Assembly: GCA_003599865.1 (NCBI GenBank)
Contig: QZKS01000047.1
Span: forward strand, 1 to 64,000
Origin: Desulfobacteraceae bacterium
GTDB taxonomy: Bacteria; Desulfobacterota; Desulfobacteria; Desulfobacterales; SURF-7
Length of the DNA: 64,000 nucleotides
Reading direction: 5' to 3'
Every line of letters begins with the position of its first letter. The first letter of the stretch is position 1. Under the pieces are notes generated by a model, which did no database searches, had not been told where the DNA came from, and saw only the letters and a list, made by a program, of their open reading frames with translations. Made by a program: the position numbers and the translations under genes. Of this stretch, positions 48,473-57,326 are shown piece after piece.

Positions 48473-49354
48473 AGAGGAAATCGATCAAAATACCGGTGAA
48501 ATCATGGCCTGCCCAACCCAGATTCATCAGGTCATCATGAACTTGTGTTCCAATGCGGCGTACGCCATGAAAGAAGATGGCGGCAGGTTGAAGGTCAGCC
48601 TGATGAATTACAATATAGATGATTGCAGTGCCGTGAATCATGCCCATGTAAAGCCTAGGCCTTACATCCGTCTGGTCGTTACGGATAATGGAACCGGCAT
48701 GAGTCCTGAAACGATGAAACGGATTTTTGATCCCTATTTCACCCGGAAAAAAAAGGTGAAGGAACAGGGCTCGGTCTGTCGCTCGTTCATGGCATCGTCA
48801 CAAGCCTGGGTGGATCTATAACCGTCAATAGTGAGTTGGGAAAGGGCAGCATCTTCCGGATTTTGATCCCAAGAATTGAATCCGTCCCTGAAAAACAAAT
48901 TCCATCCGGTATCGAATGCCCCCGCGGAAGTGAGACTATTATGCTGGTCGACGACGAGGAGCTTGTCCTCAAGATGACTGCCGAAATGCTGACAGACTTG
49001 GGGTATAAAGTCATATCGCATATCAGCAGCATCGAAGCCTATCGGGCTTTCAGGGAGAACCCCTACCGGTTCGATCTGTTGATAACCGATCAGACCATGC
49101 CAAAAATGACCGGAATTGGGCTTGCATCCAAAATCCATGAAATAGATGAATGGCTGCCAATCATTTTATGCAGCGGCTTTGATGCCGATATCAATAGGGA
49201 AATTATCCATGAAAGAGGAGTCCGGGCTCTTTTGAACAAGCCGGTTCTCAGGATTGAGCTGGCACAAAAAACACGCATATTTCTAAATGAATCACTAAAT
49301 ACAAAGGTGCATAAACAGAGAGAGGAGAAAATTTTCATGCAAAATGGTTATTGA
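48300..49354 (+). pseudogene. 5'-truncated, frameshifted hybrid histidine kinase
   Basis: The remnant of a sensor kinase. From about 48312 it reads GNILQACHRGRDLIRNIL, the region after the phospho-histidine helix, so the sensor part and the histidine itself are missing. The HATPase part follows (NLCSNAAYAM, DNGTGMSP). At the run of eight A near 48750 the frame shifts by one base: the new frame continues GEGTGLGLSLVHGI and on into a receiver domain (IMLVDDEELVLK, LITDQTMPKMTG). It probably encodes no functional kinase. Confidence 0.8.
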
Positions 49355-49509
49355 AAATTCTCTCACTCGCTTTCAGCAAAGAAGACAGGTAACTTTGCTG
49401 CATTTATTTTGACAAGGGTTGTACATATCGCATGCAAAATGCTGTTGACACACAATCAACGTACACATATATATTTCCTCAAAAAAAGCAATGTCTTAAC
49501 CTTTGGGCT

Positions 49510-50376
49510 TCATTGTTTGCGTTTTTTGCCGCGCGGCAACAACCGCTCCATGGTCAGGTCGTTAATAAAATCCATGATATTTTCCAGGTTGTACTTGCTG
49601 TCCAGAGAAATCCGCAGGGACATGATTTCAATCAGTCCCGTCAACCCGTAGGCTGCCAGGTCCGGGTCGATTTCGCGGATGACCCCTTCTTTTATGGCGG
49701 CTTCGATCTCCCGGATAACAGGCTGGGTCAGGTTGTGGTAAATTTTTTTGATTTTTTCCGCCGGCCACTGCTCTTCGCTGGCCAGTTCGGCCTTGAGCTG
49801 GTTTAGTATTTCACTGTATTTGGTGTAGTTTTCGTAGAAAACCCGTCCCCTGATTCTCAGGCGTTTTATAAAATCGGTCTCCTCCTTAATGGCCGCGGCG
49901 GCTTCCCCGACAATATTGCGGAACACACTGTCAATCACTTCAATAAACAATTCACGCTTGTTTTGATAGTAGAGGTAAAAGGTGCCGGTGGAAATTTTCA
50001 GAGACCCGGTGATATCGGCAATTTTGGTTTGATGGTATCCCTTCCGGCTGAAAACGCGTATGGCTTCTTTGATAATCTCCTGGCGCTTGTATTCTTTTTC
50101 CTTTGTGGTGGTGACGGTTTTTCGCGCGTCAAAGGGCGCAGGCGTTCCCGGCGACATCATGGCGGCGGACTCCAGATGCTCTTTAAGGAGTGCGATGGGA
50201 ATCCGTGTCCCCTGTTTCAGCCGGATGATTTCCTTCAACCGCTGTACATGACTGTCATCATAATACGCCATGGTACGTCCGGTTTTCCGGGGTGGATGCA
50301 GGAGCCCCTGCCGCAGATAAAAATGAATGGAGGTGCGGGGTACGCCCGATTTCTCTTCCAGATCTTTGATCCGCAT
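49510..50376 (-). CDS. MerR-TetR fusion transcriptional regulator
   Basis: A 288-residue regulator with two DNA-binding domains. Residues 1-70 are MerR-like (IKDLEEKSGVPRTSIHFYLRQGLL, with R and Y pattern), and residues 95-288 are TetR-like (EAIRVFSRKGYHQTKIADITGSLKISTGTFYLYYQNK). A basic linker connects them. It diverges from the 12-gene catabolic operon, and the two inverted-repeat sites in the gap fit its own operators. It probably senses an acyl-CoA ester. Confidence 0.85.
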   Translation of the reverse strand: MRIKDLEEKSGVPRTSIHFYLRQGLLHPPRKTGRTMAYYDDSHVQRLKEIIRLKQGTRIPIALLKEHLESAAMMSPGTPAPFDARKTVTTTKEKEYKRQEIIKEAIRVFSRKGYHQTKIADITGSLKISTGTFYLYYQNKRELFIEVIDSVFRNIVGEAAAAIKEETDFIKRLRIRGRVFYENYTKYSEILNQLKAELASEEQWPAEKIKKIYHNLTQPVIREIEAAIKEGVIREIDPDLAAYGLTGLIEIMSLRISLDSKYNLENIMDFINDLTMERLLPRGKKRKQ

Positions 50377-50396
50377 AACGTGTCCTTTTGAATCTT

Positions 50397-50421
50397 AACT
50401 ATAGACTGTAACTCTATAGTT
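50397..50421. promoter_or_regulatory. Inverted-repeat operator near the MerR-TetR gene
   Basis: AACTATAGA (50397-50405) and TCTATAGTT (50413-50421) are perfect 9-bp inverted repeats spaced by 7 bp, located 20 bp upstream of the fusion regulator's start. It is a good candidate for the regulator's own binding site. A related TCTATAGA core recurs at 50564-50571 in the opposite promoter. Confidence 0.6.
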
Positions 50422-50548
50422 TTAGAAATTTTTCAATCTCTAAAAATCGACATCGGCGACTGAAGTCGATTTTTGTAAAAATTTATAACAAATAAATTCA
50501 TAATGTTATAATGATTCACCTTGTTTCGTCCCGTTTAACTATTTAGTG

Positions 50549-50577
50549 TTGACACTTGATTTTCTATAGACTAAATG
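50549..50577 (+). promoter_or_regulatory. Promoter of the catabolic operon
   Basis: TTGACA (50549-50554) and TAAATG (50572-50577) with a 17-bp spacer that contains the palindrome TCTATAGA, a half-like match to the operator at 50397-50421. An operator inside the spacer is typical for MerR-type control. It lies about 90 nt before the thiolase start codon. The remaining gap is AT-rich without other features. Confidence 0.5.
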
Positions 50578-50665
50578 AGAAACAAACTTTCATTTTCTGT
50601 AGATTTAGCAGGCTGAAAGAGACATGTCAAGTTTCTAATTATGACTTTATGTGCAGGAGGTGTAA

Positions 50666-51847
50666 ATGAGCAATTCAAACCTTGCGATTATCGGCATCGG
50701 AGAGGTTCCCACCCGGATCATGCCGGAGCGCACCCGGTGGGACATTCTTTATGATGTCTGCATGGAGGCGATCCGGGACTCCGGTCTGGATAAAAATGAT
50801 ATTGAGGCGGTCATCAATGTCGCGCCCCAGGCCCAGCCCAAACTGGCCGCCGAGCTTTCCTTCGGAAAACTCCCGGAGGAACTTGGGTTGAAAGGCTGCA
50901 AGGACACTTGTGTCTGCAACGCCGGCGGCGCCAGCACCAGCAACTGTATCCGGCTGGCGGAGCAGTATATTGCTTCCGGTATCGCCAAAGCGGTGCTGAT
51001 TCCGCATGTGACCGTCCATTCCACCATCCCCCTTGAGGAACAGATCAACTTTTTTGCCAAGGCAGGGGTCGACATGCAATGGGAATATCCCTTTGGCACC
51101 ACCTATAACATTCTCATGGGTATGATGGCCAACCGTTACATGCATGAAACCGGCGCCAAACCCGAGCACATGGCGTCTGTCGTGACCGCCCTTCGCAGCT
51201 GGGCCACGAAAGACCCCAATTCATTTTTTTATCAGAAGAAGGTCCCCACACCGCAAATGGTGATGGAATCCCCCTTGTTGAACACGCCGTTTCACAAGCG
51301 GGAGAGCAATATCCTGGGCGACGGCGGCAGCGCCATGGTTGTCGTTTCCGCCCAGGACGCCGGCAGGATGAACAAACCCGTGGCCTACAAGCTGGGGGAA
51401 TCGGTCCGGTATTTCAGCGGTACGCCGGTGTTGCGCGATTTTTATAAAGTGGCGGAAGGGTTCTCGGTGACCGCCAGGGAAGCCATGGCCGAAGCCGGGG
51501 TAACCAAAGACGATATCAGCCTCTGGAATATATACATGGCCTATCCCATGAACCATCCCATCATGGCCGAAGCCCTGGGTGTGGCGCCCATAGGTGAAGG
51601 AGCCAAGTATTTTGCCGAAGGACGAATGTCTTTCGGCGGGGATATCCCCTGGTCGACCATCGGCGACGCGCCTGGTCGGGGGCACACCGGCTCCGGTGTC
51701 AGCACGGCCATGTACGTGGAAACCGCCCGGCAGATCATGGGCAAGGCCGGTGAGAGACAGGTGAAGGAATGCCGTTACGTGTTCCAGAACACGGCCGGCG
51801 GTTCCGGATTCAATAATATCGCAACCGTTTGGGGAAAGGAAATATAG
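50666..51847 (+). CDS. Thiolase-family enzyme (SCP2-type)
   Basis: A 393-residue thiolase-fold protein of the SCPx/SCP2-type group. The nucleophile cysteine lies in CVCNAGGAS (about residue 92-94) and the C-terminal GRGHTGSG region fits the GHPxG-type active-site loop in altered form. The adjacent DUF35 protein is the standard partner of such thiolases, which can act as acyl-CoA thiolase or retro-aldolase. It is the first gene of the operon, with AGGAGG before the ATG. The substrate is unknown. Confidence 0.85.
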   Translation: MSNSNLAIIGIGEVPTRIMPERTRWDILYDVCMEAIRDSGLDKNDIEAVINVAPQAQPKLAAELSFGKLPEELGLKGCKDTCVCNAGGASTSNCIRLAEQYIASGIAKAVLIPHVTVHSTIPLEEQINFFAKAGVDMQWEYPFGTTYNILMGMMANRYMHETGAKPEHMASVVTALRSWATKDPNSFFYQKKVPTPQMVMESPLLNTPFHKRESNILGDGGSAMVVVSAQDAGRMNKPVAYKLGESVRYFSGTPVLRDFYKVAEGFSVTAREAMAEAGVTKDDISLWNIYMAYPMNHPIMAEALGVAPIGEGAKYFAEGRMSFGGDIPWSTIGDAPGRGHTGSGVSTAMYVETARQIMGKAGERQVKECRYVFQNTAGGSGFNNIATVWGKEI

Positions 51848-51849
51848 CC

Positions 51850-52272
51850 ATGGATATTCAATTTGACATGACCCGACCGCTTCCGGAAACACAACCCTGG
51901 TCCAAACCGTTCTGGGAAGGAACAAAGCAGGGCAAGCTTCTGATTCAGCATTGCCGGGACTGTAACGCCAATATCTTCTATCCGCGCAAGGTCTGCCCGG
52001 AATGCTGGTCGAAAAACATGGACTGGATTATGGCCGGCGGCAAGGCCAAGGTCTATATGTTTTCCACGGCCTACGACATGGTGGAACCGAAATTCATGGC
52101 GGATCTGCCCTACACGCTGGCCTATGTAAATCTGGAAGAAGGCATCCGCATGATGACGCGGATCGTGGAATGCGATCCAACGGACATTCATATTGATATG
52201 GAGGTGGAAGTGGTCTTTCACAAGTTAAACGACGAGTTCTATCTTCCGTACTTCAGACCCGTCAAAAAATAG
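51850..52272 (+). CDS. DUF35 OB-fold protein with zinc ribbon (thiolase partner)
   Basis: A 140-residue protein with an N-terminal zinc ribbon (CRDCNANIFYPRKVCPEC, two CxxC pairs near residues 37-54) and an OB-fold part (KAKVYMFSTAYDM onward). Proteins of this type bind acyl-CoA and form a complex with SCP2-type thiolases. It begins 2 nt after the thiolase stop codon, so the two are coupled. The start at 51850 is the first Met after the stop. Confidence 0.88.
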   Translation: MDIQFDMTRPLPETQPWSKPFWEGTKQGKLLIQHCRDCNANIFYPRKVCPECWSKNMDWIMAGGKAKVYMFSTAYDMVEPKFMADLPYTLAYVNLEEGIRMMTRIVECDPTDIHIDMEVEVVFHKLNDEFYLPYFRPVKK

Positions 52273-52281
52273 GGAGGACGC

Positions 52282-53049
52282 ATGACTGATTATAAAACCA
52301 TTTTATACCGGATCGACGGCCCGGTCTGTCACATCACCATGAACCGGCCGGAAAAGCGGAACGCCATCAACCGGGAGATGGCTGAAGAACTGACCCGGGC
52401 CTTCACCGAAATCCGGAAAGAAAACAGCGTCGGGGTGGTGATCCTGGCCGGGGAAGGAAAATCCTTCTGTACCGGCGGTGACCTGGAAATATTTCCTTCC
52501 CTGGGATCACACGACAACTGCCTTAACTGGCTGGCCCATGAGGGCATGGACCTGCAGCGGGCCATGGCCAACTGCAACAAGGTCATTGTGGGCAAGCTGC
52601 ACGGACACTGCCTGGCCGGAGGTCTGGAACTGGCCTTGTGCTGCGACCTGCTCTATGCCTGTGAATCCACCAAATTCGGGACAACCGAAATCGACATGGG
52701 AATCCTGCCGGGATGGGGCGGCACCGTGCGGCTTCCCCGAAGCATGCCCGTCTTCCGCGCCCGGGAAATCATATACAGCGGACGCAAGGATTACACCGCC
52801 CGGGATATGTACGACATGGGCCTGCTGACCCGGGTTTTCTCCGACAACGTCTTTGAAACCGAATTTCAGCGGATCATCGACAATCTGAGCCGGAAAAAAC
52901 CCATTGCCCTCCGAATGGCCAAGGAAATCATGGACAAGGCAACGGACGGCACCAGCCTGGAAGCCGCCCTGGCCGTGGAAAGAAACGGCATCACCTGGCT
53001 GGTATACGCCCCGGATATTCAGGCCCTGTTAAACCCGCCTAAATTATAA
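52282..53049 (+). CDS. Enoyl-CoA hydratase/isomerase
   Basis: Crotonase-family protein of 255 residues, which adds water to or isomerises enoyl-CoA. It has the MNRPEKRNAIN opening, the oxyanion-hole stretch GEGKSFCTGGDL and the second HGHCLAGGLELALCCDLLYA region, followed by TEIDMGILPGWGG. The acidic residue usual at the first catalytic position is not clear, so isomerase or other crotonase chemistry is possible. It lies 9 nt after the DUF35 gene. Confidence 0.9.
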   Translation: MTDYKTILYRIDGPVCHITMNRPEKRNAINREMAEELTRAFTEIRKENSVGVVILAGEGKSFCTGGDLEIFPSLGSHDNCLNWLAHEGMDLQRAMANCNKVIVGKLHGHCLAGGLELALCCDLLYACESTKFGTTEIDMGILPGWGGTVRLPRSMPVFRAREIIYSGRKDYTARDMYDMGLLTRVFSDNVFETEFQRIIDNLSRKKPIALRMAKEIMDKATDGTSLEAALAVERNGITWLVYAPDIQALLNPPKL

Positions 53050-53062
53050 AGGAGACATATAG

Positions 53063-54226
53063 ATGGATTTCGGATTCACACGGGAGCAGGAAATGCTCAA
53101 GAAGGAAACGCAGCGGTTCTGCAAAAAAGAGCTTTCCCTGGATTACGTGCAATGGATGGATGAACATGTCGATTTTCCGCCGGATGAGCTGTGGCGGAAG
53201 TTTAACGACCTGGGCGCCTTTCGAATGAATGTTCCGACGGAATATGGCGGTGACAGTGTCAGTATGGTGGACGGCATGCTTCTTTATGAGGAAATATGCA
53301 AAGCCTCCACTTCAGTGGCCCTTGCCATCGGCACCACCATTGGCTTCGGCACCCGGTTTATTGCCGAACTCGGCTCAAAAACGCAGAAAGAAGCGCTTCT
53401 GCCGAAGATATGCGAGGGCAAACTGAAATTCTGCATGGCCCTGACCGAACCTGCCGGCGGTACGGACATCCTCGGCGCCATCCAGACCCAGGCCGAGAAA
53501 AAGGACGACCGCTGGGTGTTAAACGGCGAAAAGGTGTTTATCACCGGCGCTCACGTGGCCGACTATTTCATTACTATCTGTCGCACGGACCCGGAAAACA
53601 AGCCCAGCAAATCCCTGAGCACCTTCCTGGTGCCGGCAAAAACCAAAGGCATCAGCATCACCCGCATCCCGAAAATCAGTTGTCACCATTGTGATTCGGT
53701 CGGCATTACCTTTGACAATGTCGAGATCCCCGGAGAGAACATCCTGGGCACCCGCGGTAATGGATGGTTTGAGATGCTGACCGTGCTCAACCCCGAACGC
53801 ATCGGTGTGGCCATGATGGGGGTGGGATTGATCGCCGCCGCCTATGAATACGCCTTTGCTTACGCCCAGAAACGGCAGGCTTTCGGCGGTCCCATCAGCC
53901 GGTTCCAGAGCCTGCAGCACTATCTGGCCGACATATACATGAATCTGGAGAATTCCCGGAACATCACCTATAAGGCGGCCTGGCTGTGCGATAACGGCCA
54001 GCCATATCATTTAGAGGCCACCATGGCCAAGGTCATCACGGCCGACGGCGCCCTGCATGCCACCGTCAAAGGCGCGGAAATCCTGGGCGGTTACGGCATC
54101 TGCAATGAGTATCCCATGCAGCGTTTTCTCCGGGACGCATTCCAGATCCAGTTTTCGCCCATATCCAATGAAATGAGCCGCAACATGATCATGCAGTTTC
54201 AGGGGTTACCGAAATCGTGGCCATAA
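53063..54226 (+). CDS. Acyl-CoA dehydrogenase
   Basis: FAD-dependent dehydrogenase of 387 residues that introduces the alpha-beta double bond in acyl-CoA. Conserved segments are ALTEPAGGTDI, VFITGAHVADY, the RQAFGGPISRFQSLQ-type stretch and GAEILGGYGICNEYPMQRFLRDA, with the catalytic residue region near the end. Electrons would pass to electron-transfer flavoprotein, which is not encoded here. Thirteen nt separate it from the hydratase gene. Confidence 0.93.
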   Translation: MDFGFTREQEMLKKETQRFCKKELSLDYVQWMDEHVDFPPDELWRKFNDLGAFRMNVPTEYGGDSVSMVDGMLLYEEICKASTSVALAIGTTIGFGTRFIAELGSKTQKEALLPKICEGKLKFCMALTEPAGGTDILGAIQTQAEKKDDRWVLNGEKVFITGAHVADYFITICRTDPENKPSKSLSTFLVPAKTKGISITRIPKISCHHCDSVGITFDNVEIPGENILGTRGNGWFEMLTVLNPERIGVAMMGVGLIAAAYEYAFAYAQKRQAFGGPISRFQSLQHYLADIYMNLENSRNITYKAAWLCDNGQPYHLEATMAKVITADGALHATVKGAEILGGYGICNEYPMQRFLRDAFQIQFSPISNEMSRNMIMQFQGLPKSWP

Positions 54227-54247
54227 TAAAAAAAAGGAGGAGAGAGT

Positions 54248-55828
54248 ATGTACACTTTAGGTGATATTGCCACAAGCGGGGCCAACCATTTCCCGGACTG
54301 GGAGGCGATTGTCTTTGAAGAAACCCGTCTGACCTACCGGCAACTGAATGCCCGGGTCAACCGTCTGGCCAATGCCCTGACAGCGCTCGGGTGCAAAAAT
54401 GGGGATCACCTGGCGGTCCTGGCGGAAAACTGCAGCCAATACGTGGAAATCTATTTTGCTGCGGCCAAAATCGGGGTCTGCGTCTGTCCGCAGAACCACC
54501 GTCTGGCCGATGAAGAGCTGACCTATGTTATCAACCACGGGGAATCGACCATGTTTCTGGTGGGGAATGGATTTGAAGAAAAGGCCTGTTCCATTCAGGC
54601 TTCCCTGACGAATATCAAAGATTGGATATCCATTGATAATTTCATTGACGGGTACCTGTCCTACGAAGAACTGATAAAGAAACATCCGGAGGGAGAGCCG
54701 GTACCTGATTCGCCGGTCGACGAACAGGATCCGGCCATTCTCATGTACACCGGCGGCACCACCGGCCTTCCCAAGGGGGTCATGCTGACCCATCGCAATC
54801 TGATGACCACCACCGCCAATGCCGTGTTCACGGCTGCCACCGAACTGGCCAATCTGGGGCCGGGCAGACGCTTTTCCACCTGCATGGTTCTGCCCATGTT
54901 TCATGTTTCCCTGTGGCCGGTGCTGTTGACGCTTTCCATTGGCGGTAAGGTCGTCATCAACCGCAAGATGGACCTTGGCGAAATCCTGCGGCTGATTCAG
55001 GATGAAAAGTGCGCCCATATCAACCTGGTACCTACGATTTACGGCTGGCTGGCCGATTATCCGGGGGCGGATCAATACGATATTTCCAGCCTTATTTACA
55101 TGACCTATGCCGGCAGCCCATTTCCCACGGAAGTCTTGAAAAAATGCATCAGGCGGTTCGGCAATATTTTTTCTCAAGGGTATGGGGCCACCGAAACCGC
55201 CGGCGGCGCAGTAACAATGTTAAGTTACCGGGATCACAACATTGAGGGGCCACGATCCCGTTTACTGACCAGCGCCGGGAAAGCCGCCCCCTGCTCCCGG
55301 ATCAAGATCGCCGATGACGAGGGCCGGGCCCTGCCGTGCGGGCAAAGCGGCGAAATATGCGTCACCGGCAAACACATCATGGCCGGTTACTGGAAGGATC
55401 CGGAAAAAACCGCCACGGCCTTGAAGGGCGGATGGTACCATACCGGCGACATGGGCTACATGGATGAAGACGGCTACGTGTTCCTGACCGACCGTAAGGC
55501 GGACATGATCATTTCCGGCGGAGAAAACGTTTATCCCAAGGAGACCGAGGATGTCCTTTATCAGCATGAAGCCGTGTCGGAATGCGCCGTGGTCTCGGCG
55601 CCGGATCCCCGCTGGGGTGAAATCGTCAAGGCGGTGGTGGTCCTGCGCCCCGGCAAGACAGCCACCGAAGAAGAGCTGATCGCTTTCTGCAAGGAACGGC
55701 TGGCCGGCTATAAGTGCCCAAAATCTATCGCCTTCTGGGACAGGTTGCCCACCTCCATCATCGGAAAGGTGTTGAAAAAGGAGATCAAGGCAACTTTCTG
55801 GCAAGGCCATGACAGGAAGATCGGGTGA
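54248..55828 (+). CDS. AMP-forming acyl-CoA ligase
   Basis: A 526-residue AMP-dependent CoA ligase with the P-loop-like YTGGTTGLPKGVMLTH, the TGDMGYMDEDGYV and DRKADMIISGGENVYP motifs and the C-terminal catalytic lysine region (GKVLKKEIK). It activates the acid substrate before the dehydrogenase step. The second CoA ligase in this window, with the TetR operon, is only distantly related. A GGAGG precedes the ATG. Confidence 0.92.
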   Translation: MYTLGDIATSGANHFPDWEAIVFEETRLTYRQLNARVNRLANALTALGCKNGDHLAVLAENCSQYVEIYFAAAKIGVCVCPQNHRLADEELTYVINHGESTMFLVGNGFEEKACSIQASLTNIKDWISIDNFIDGYLSYEELIKKHPEGEPVPDSPVDEQDPAILMYTGGTTGLPKGVMLTHRNLMTTTANAVFTAATELANLGPGRRFSTCMVLPMFHVSLWPVLLTLSIGGKVVINRKMDLGEILRLIQDEKCAHINLVPTIYGWLADYPGADQYDISSLIYMTYAGSPFPTEVLKKCIRRFGNIFSQGYGATETAGGAVTMLSYRDHNIEGPRSRLLTSAGKAAPCSRIKIADDEGRALPCGQSGEICVTGKHIMAGYWKDPEKTATALKGGWYHTGDMGYMDEDGYVFLTDRKADMIISGGENVYPKETEDVLYQHEAVSECAVVSAPDPRWGEIVKAVVVLRPGKTATEEELIAFCKERLAGYKCPKSIAFWDRLPTSIIGKVLKKEIKATFWQGHDRKIG

Positions 55829-55866
55829 CCGGGACAATACAACTTACCATGAAAAGGAGGACTGAA

Positions 55867-57225
55867 ATGTCTGAAAAGCAAGAATTTAAACACATTTTAT
55901 CAAAGATCAAGATCGGCCCGATTGAATTGAAGAACCGGATCGTGCTGGCCCCGATGAATGAGGCATTATGCCAGGGAAACGGTGAAGTCGGTGAGCCGTA
56001 TATTGCATATTTTGGGGCTCGGGCAAAAGGCGGCACCGGATTAATCACCACGGGTGCGATCATGGGCACCAGGCTGGCGGGAGAGTTCCAGGCCGGCAGG
56101 AATCCGCATCTCTACCATCAGGGCCACATGCATGGAATGAATGATCTTACCGATAGGGTTCACTATTTCGGATCGAGGATTGCGGCTCAGATGACCATTG
56201 GTTTCGGCAGGCAAGGCCATTCCTATGATCATCACAAGCTTGCCCCGGCCGCGACCGCCGGTCTGCCCTATGAGATAGCGGCAGAAAAAACGCCCAACCA
56301 TCTTTCGGACCTTTATGCCGTCATGGAATTTGCAAGATCCTATATGACAGGACAAATGACGCGCGAGATGTCCATTGAAGAGATCCGCAGCGAACAAAAA
56401 GAATTCGCCAATAGCTGCCAGCTCGCAGTCACCTGTGGGTTCGATGCCATAGAGATTCACGCTCCGCACGGATATCTCGAACATCAGTTCTTATCTCCTC
56501 TTTCCAACAAGCGCTCGGACATGTACGGCGGAGAATGGCGCAACCGCAAGCGTTTTCTCATGGAGGTGGCAGAACAGATCCGCTATGCCTGCCCGGGTGT
56601 TGCCGTCGGGTGCCGGATAAGCGCGGAAGAGCATATGCAAGGCGGCCTGACAGAGGAAGAGATGATCGATGTCGCCAAGGACCTGGAGGCCATCGGCCTG
56701 GATTATATCAGTTTGTCCGACGGTGCCGGCTACGAGGAAAGCGGCCACCTCATCACGGATATGGACCGTTCCAGGCACATTCCCGAGCATGGAGAAGCAT
56801 TCAAAAAGAAGCTCAAGATCCCGGTCATGGTGTCCTCTCAGCACGATCCGGTCAAGATCGACAAAAATATCGCCGAAGGCAAGTACGACCTCCAGGCCAT
56901 GGGAAGGCAGATGTACTGCGACCCGGAATACGTGAACAAGCTTGAAGCCGGAAAAGCAAAAGAGATCGTCCGGTGCTCGCGCTGTAATACATGTGTTATG
57001 CGATTCCTGGCGGCCCTGACTCCCGCATGCACGCAAAACCCGAACCTGGGAAGGGAATACGCCATGGATGAATACAAGATCGGTCCATGGCAGAAACACG
57101 AATCACTTATCTCTGAAGGATTGATGAGAGCGCCTATGCCGTCACTTGATCGCCCGTGGTGGAAGAATGAGTTGAGTTATATTGAAAAAAGCTGGAGGCT
57201 TTTGCAGGGGCGTACGCCACGGTAG
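55867..57225 (+). CDS. Old-yellow-enzyme / 2,4-dienoyl-CoA reductase-like protein, shortened
   Basis: A 452-residue FMN-dependent oxidoreductase. The TIM-barrel part (VLAPMNEALCQGNGEV, GFDAIEIHAPHGYLEHQFLSPLSNKRSD, GGLTEEE) is complete and the four-cysteine [4Fe-4S] motif CSRCNTCV...AC lies at about residues 378-394. The C-terminal FAD/NAD(P) domain of full 2,4-dienoyl-CoA reductases (about 670 residues) is absent, so electrons must come from a partner. The start at 55867 follows AAGGAGG. It probably reduces an unsaturated intermediate. Confidence 0.85.
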   Translation: MSEKQEFKHILSKIKIGPIELKNRIVLAPMNEALCQGNGEVGEPYIAYFGARAKGGTGLITTGAIMGTRLAGEFQAGRNPHLYHQGHMHGMNDLTDRVHYFGSRIAAQMTIGFGRQGHSYDHHKLAPAATAGLPYEIAAEKTPNHLSDLYAVMEFARSYMTGQMTREMSIEEIRSEQKEFANSCQLAVTCGFDAIEIHAPHGYLEHQFLSPLSNKRSDMYGGEWRNRKRFLMEVAEQIRYACPGVAVGCRISAEEHMQGGLTEEEMIDVAKDLEAIGLDYISLSDGAGYEESGHLITDMDRSRHIPEHGEAFKKKLKIPVMVSSQHDPVKIDKNIAEGKYDLQAMGRQMYCDPEYVNKLEAGKAKEIVRCSRCNTCVMRFLAALTPACTQNPNLGREYAMDEYKIGPWQKHESLISEGLMRAPMPSLDRPWWKNELSYIEKSWRLLQGRTPR

Positions 57226-57326
57226 GCACCGGACCGGATATGATTTTGATGGACATTATTGCTGCGGCTATCGAAACAAGAAGGGCTGCCCGGATTTTAA
57301 TTGAATAGAATAGAAAGGAGAGAACA

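Noticed and set aside
51221-51925. 234-residue minus-strand frame
   Set aside because: It lies opposite the thiolase gene; long antisense frames are expected in this GC-richer operon.
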